In this document: positions 5,737-6,504 of the stretch, piece after piece
Position numbering within the stretch: the first letter of the stretch is position 1
How the letters are laid out: every line of letters begins with the position of its first letter
NCBI RefSeq assembly: GCF_016283395.1
Contig: NZ_JAEEMU010000001.1
Location: 1 to 6,504, forward strand
Direction: 5' to 3'
Length of the DNA: 6,504 bases
Source of the DNA: Ruminococcus sp.
GTDB lineage: Bacteria; Bacillota_A; Clostridia; Oscillospirales; Ruminococcaceae
Notes under the pieces: generated by a model
The model's input: the letters and a program-made list of their open reading frames with translations, nothing else
Database searches by the model: none
What the model was told of the DNA's origin: nothing
Translations under genes and position numbers: made by a program

Positions 5737-6504
5737 GGCTATGTTCAAGGTAATGAGGAGCAGGCTTCCCTCAGCATTAATAGGTATCGTCTGCTTTTTT
5801 GCCATATCGGCAATAATTGCAAATGCTTCCACCAAGGAAAACAAGTTTGAAGCAAGCAGACTGAATGTATGTATATTCGATGAGGACGATACTGCCGAAA
5901 GTCATGCGCTGGCAGACTTTATAAAGAAAAGCAATGATATAGTTGAAATAGAGAATGACAGGGATATTATCATAGATTCAATTTACTACAAAAGAATCGA
6001 TTATGCACTCATAATCAACAAGGGATACGCTGAAAAGATCAAAGCAGGGGACACAGCAGACCTTTTCGGCAGCTACCATTTGAGTGACAGCTTTTCTGTA
6101 GTATATATGGGACAGGTGCTTGACGAGTATGTCAACTCAGTAAAGGCTTATCTCAGTATGGGCAAGACCTTTGATGAGGCTGTTGCAAGTGCAGAAGTTG
6201 CACTGTCTCAGAACGCAGAGGTAAATATGTTCAGGGCAGACAATGCGGGCAACTCACACTTCAGCGTTGATTTTGCAGGCTATTTCCAGTATATGCCATA
6301 TATACTCGTATCTATCATTATCAGTGTGGTAAGCCTTGTACTTGTTACTATGAACAAGAAGGATATACGTTACCGTACCAACTGCTCATGTATGAAGGAA
6401 TCTTCATATACGTTCCAGCTTTTCCTCGGAAGCTTCCTGTTTGTGTTTGTAATATGGCTGATGTTTATGATTGGCGGTATGATACTCAACAAGGAGGTTT
6501 ACAC
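5723..6504 (+). CDS. ABC-2 type permease, second subunit, N-terminal 260 residues (3' truncated by window edge)
   Basis: Second membrane subunit of the same exporter, open to the end of the window. It starts at ATG 5723 with MQVFKAMFKVMRSR, 14 bases inside the first permease gene, and is preceded by AAGGAGGA (5709-5716), with GGAGG seven bases from the start. Visible parts are transmembrane helix 1 (about 15-34), a soluble extracytoplasmic domain (about 40-186), helix 2 (about 188-210), a basic loop with RYRTNCSCMK (Cys221) and helix 3 (about 231-252). The layout repeats that of the first permease, with little sequence identity outside the R-x-N-C-S loop, which suits the two halves of a heterodimeric channel (LnrM/LnrN type). 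The missing part should hold about three more helices. No frameshift is seen. Confidence 0.85.
   Translation, partial: MQVFKAMFKVMRSRLPSALIGIVCFFAISAIIANASTKENKFEASRLNVCIFDEDDTAESHALADFIKKSNDIVEIENDRDIIIDSIYYKRIDYALIINKGYAEKIKAGDTADLFGSYHLSDSFSVVYMGQVLDEYVNSVKAYLSMGKTFDEAVASAEVALSQNAEVNMFRADNAGNSHFSVDFAGYFQYMPYILVSIIISVVSLVLVTMNKKDIRYRTNCSCMKESSYTFQLFLGSFLFVFVIWLMFMIGGMILNKEVY

Overview
The window looks like chromosomal DNA of a low-to-moderate G+C anaerobic Firmicute, most likely a Ruminococcus-type member of the Oscillospiraceae. Pointers are the protein style, a threonine-run linker in an exported protein, AGGAGG-type ribosome binding sites, and very consensus-like sigma-A promoters. This is an inference from sequence style, not a database match.

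Left part (1-2475): two penicillin-binding transpeptidase genes lie head to tail on the + strand and are clearly paralogous. The first is cut by the window edge exactly inside its SxxK active-site motif, so only its C-terminal 278 residues are visible. It ends at a good intrinsic terminator. The second is complete. It has its own near-perfect promoter (TTGACG-N17-TATAAT), an export signal, a Thr-rich linker and the SxxK, SxN and KTG motifs, and ends at a terminator-like hairpin with a poor U-tract.

Middle (2476-2851): this convergent intergenic gap holds a compact array of five consecutive, unrelated, near-perfect hairpins (2601-2771). No gene explains it, and it is the most unusual structure in the window.

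Right part (2852-6504): a NarL/LuxR-type response regulator on the - strand diverges from a + strand operon encoding an ABC ATPase and two ABC-2 type permeases; the second permease runs off the end. The shared 168-base control region carries a strong-looking promoter for the regulator. The transporter promoter has a perfect -10 but a poor -35. A perfect palindrome (TGACA-AA-TGTCA) is centred about 65 bases upstream of the transporter's expected start of transcription. The layout resembles the LnrJK-LnrLMN (YfiJK-YfiLMN) linearmycin-resistance module of Bacillus, but no histidine kinase gene is in view. The likely logic is that the phosphorylated regulator activates the transporter operon in response to an envelope-active compound. 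The neighbouring cell-wall transpeptidases form separate transcription units, and nothing here shows a functional link to them.
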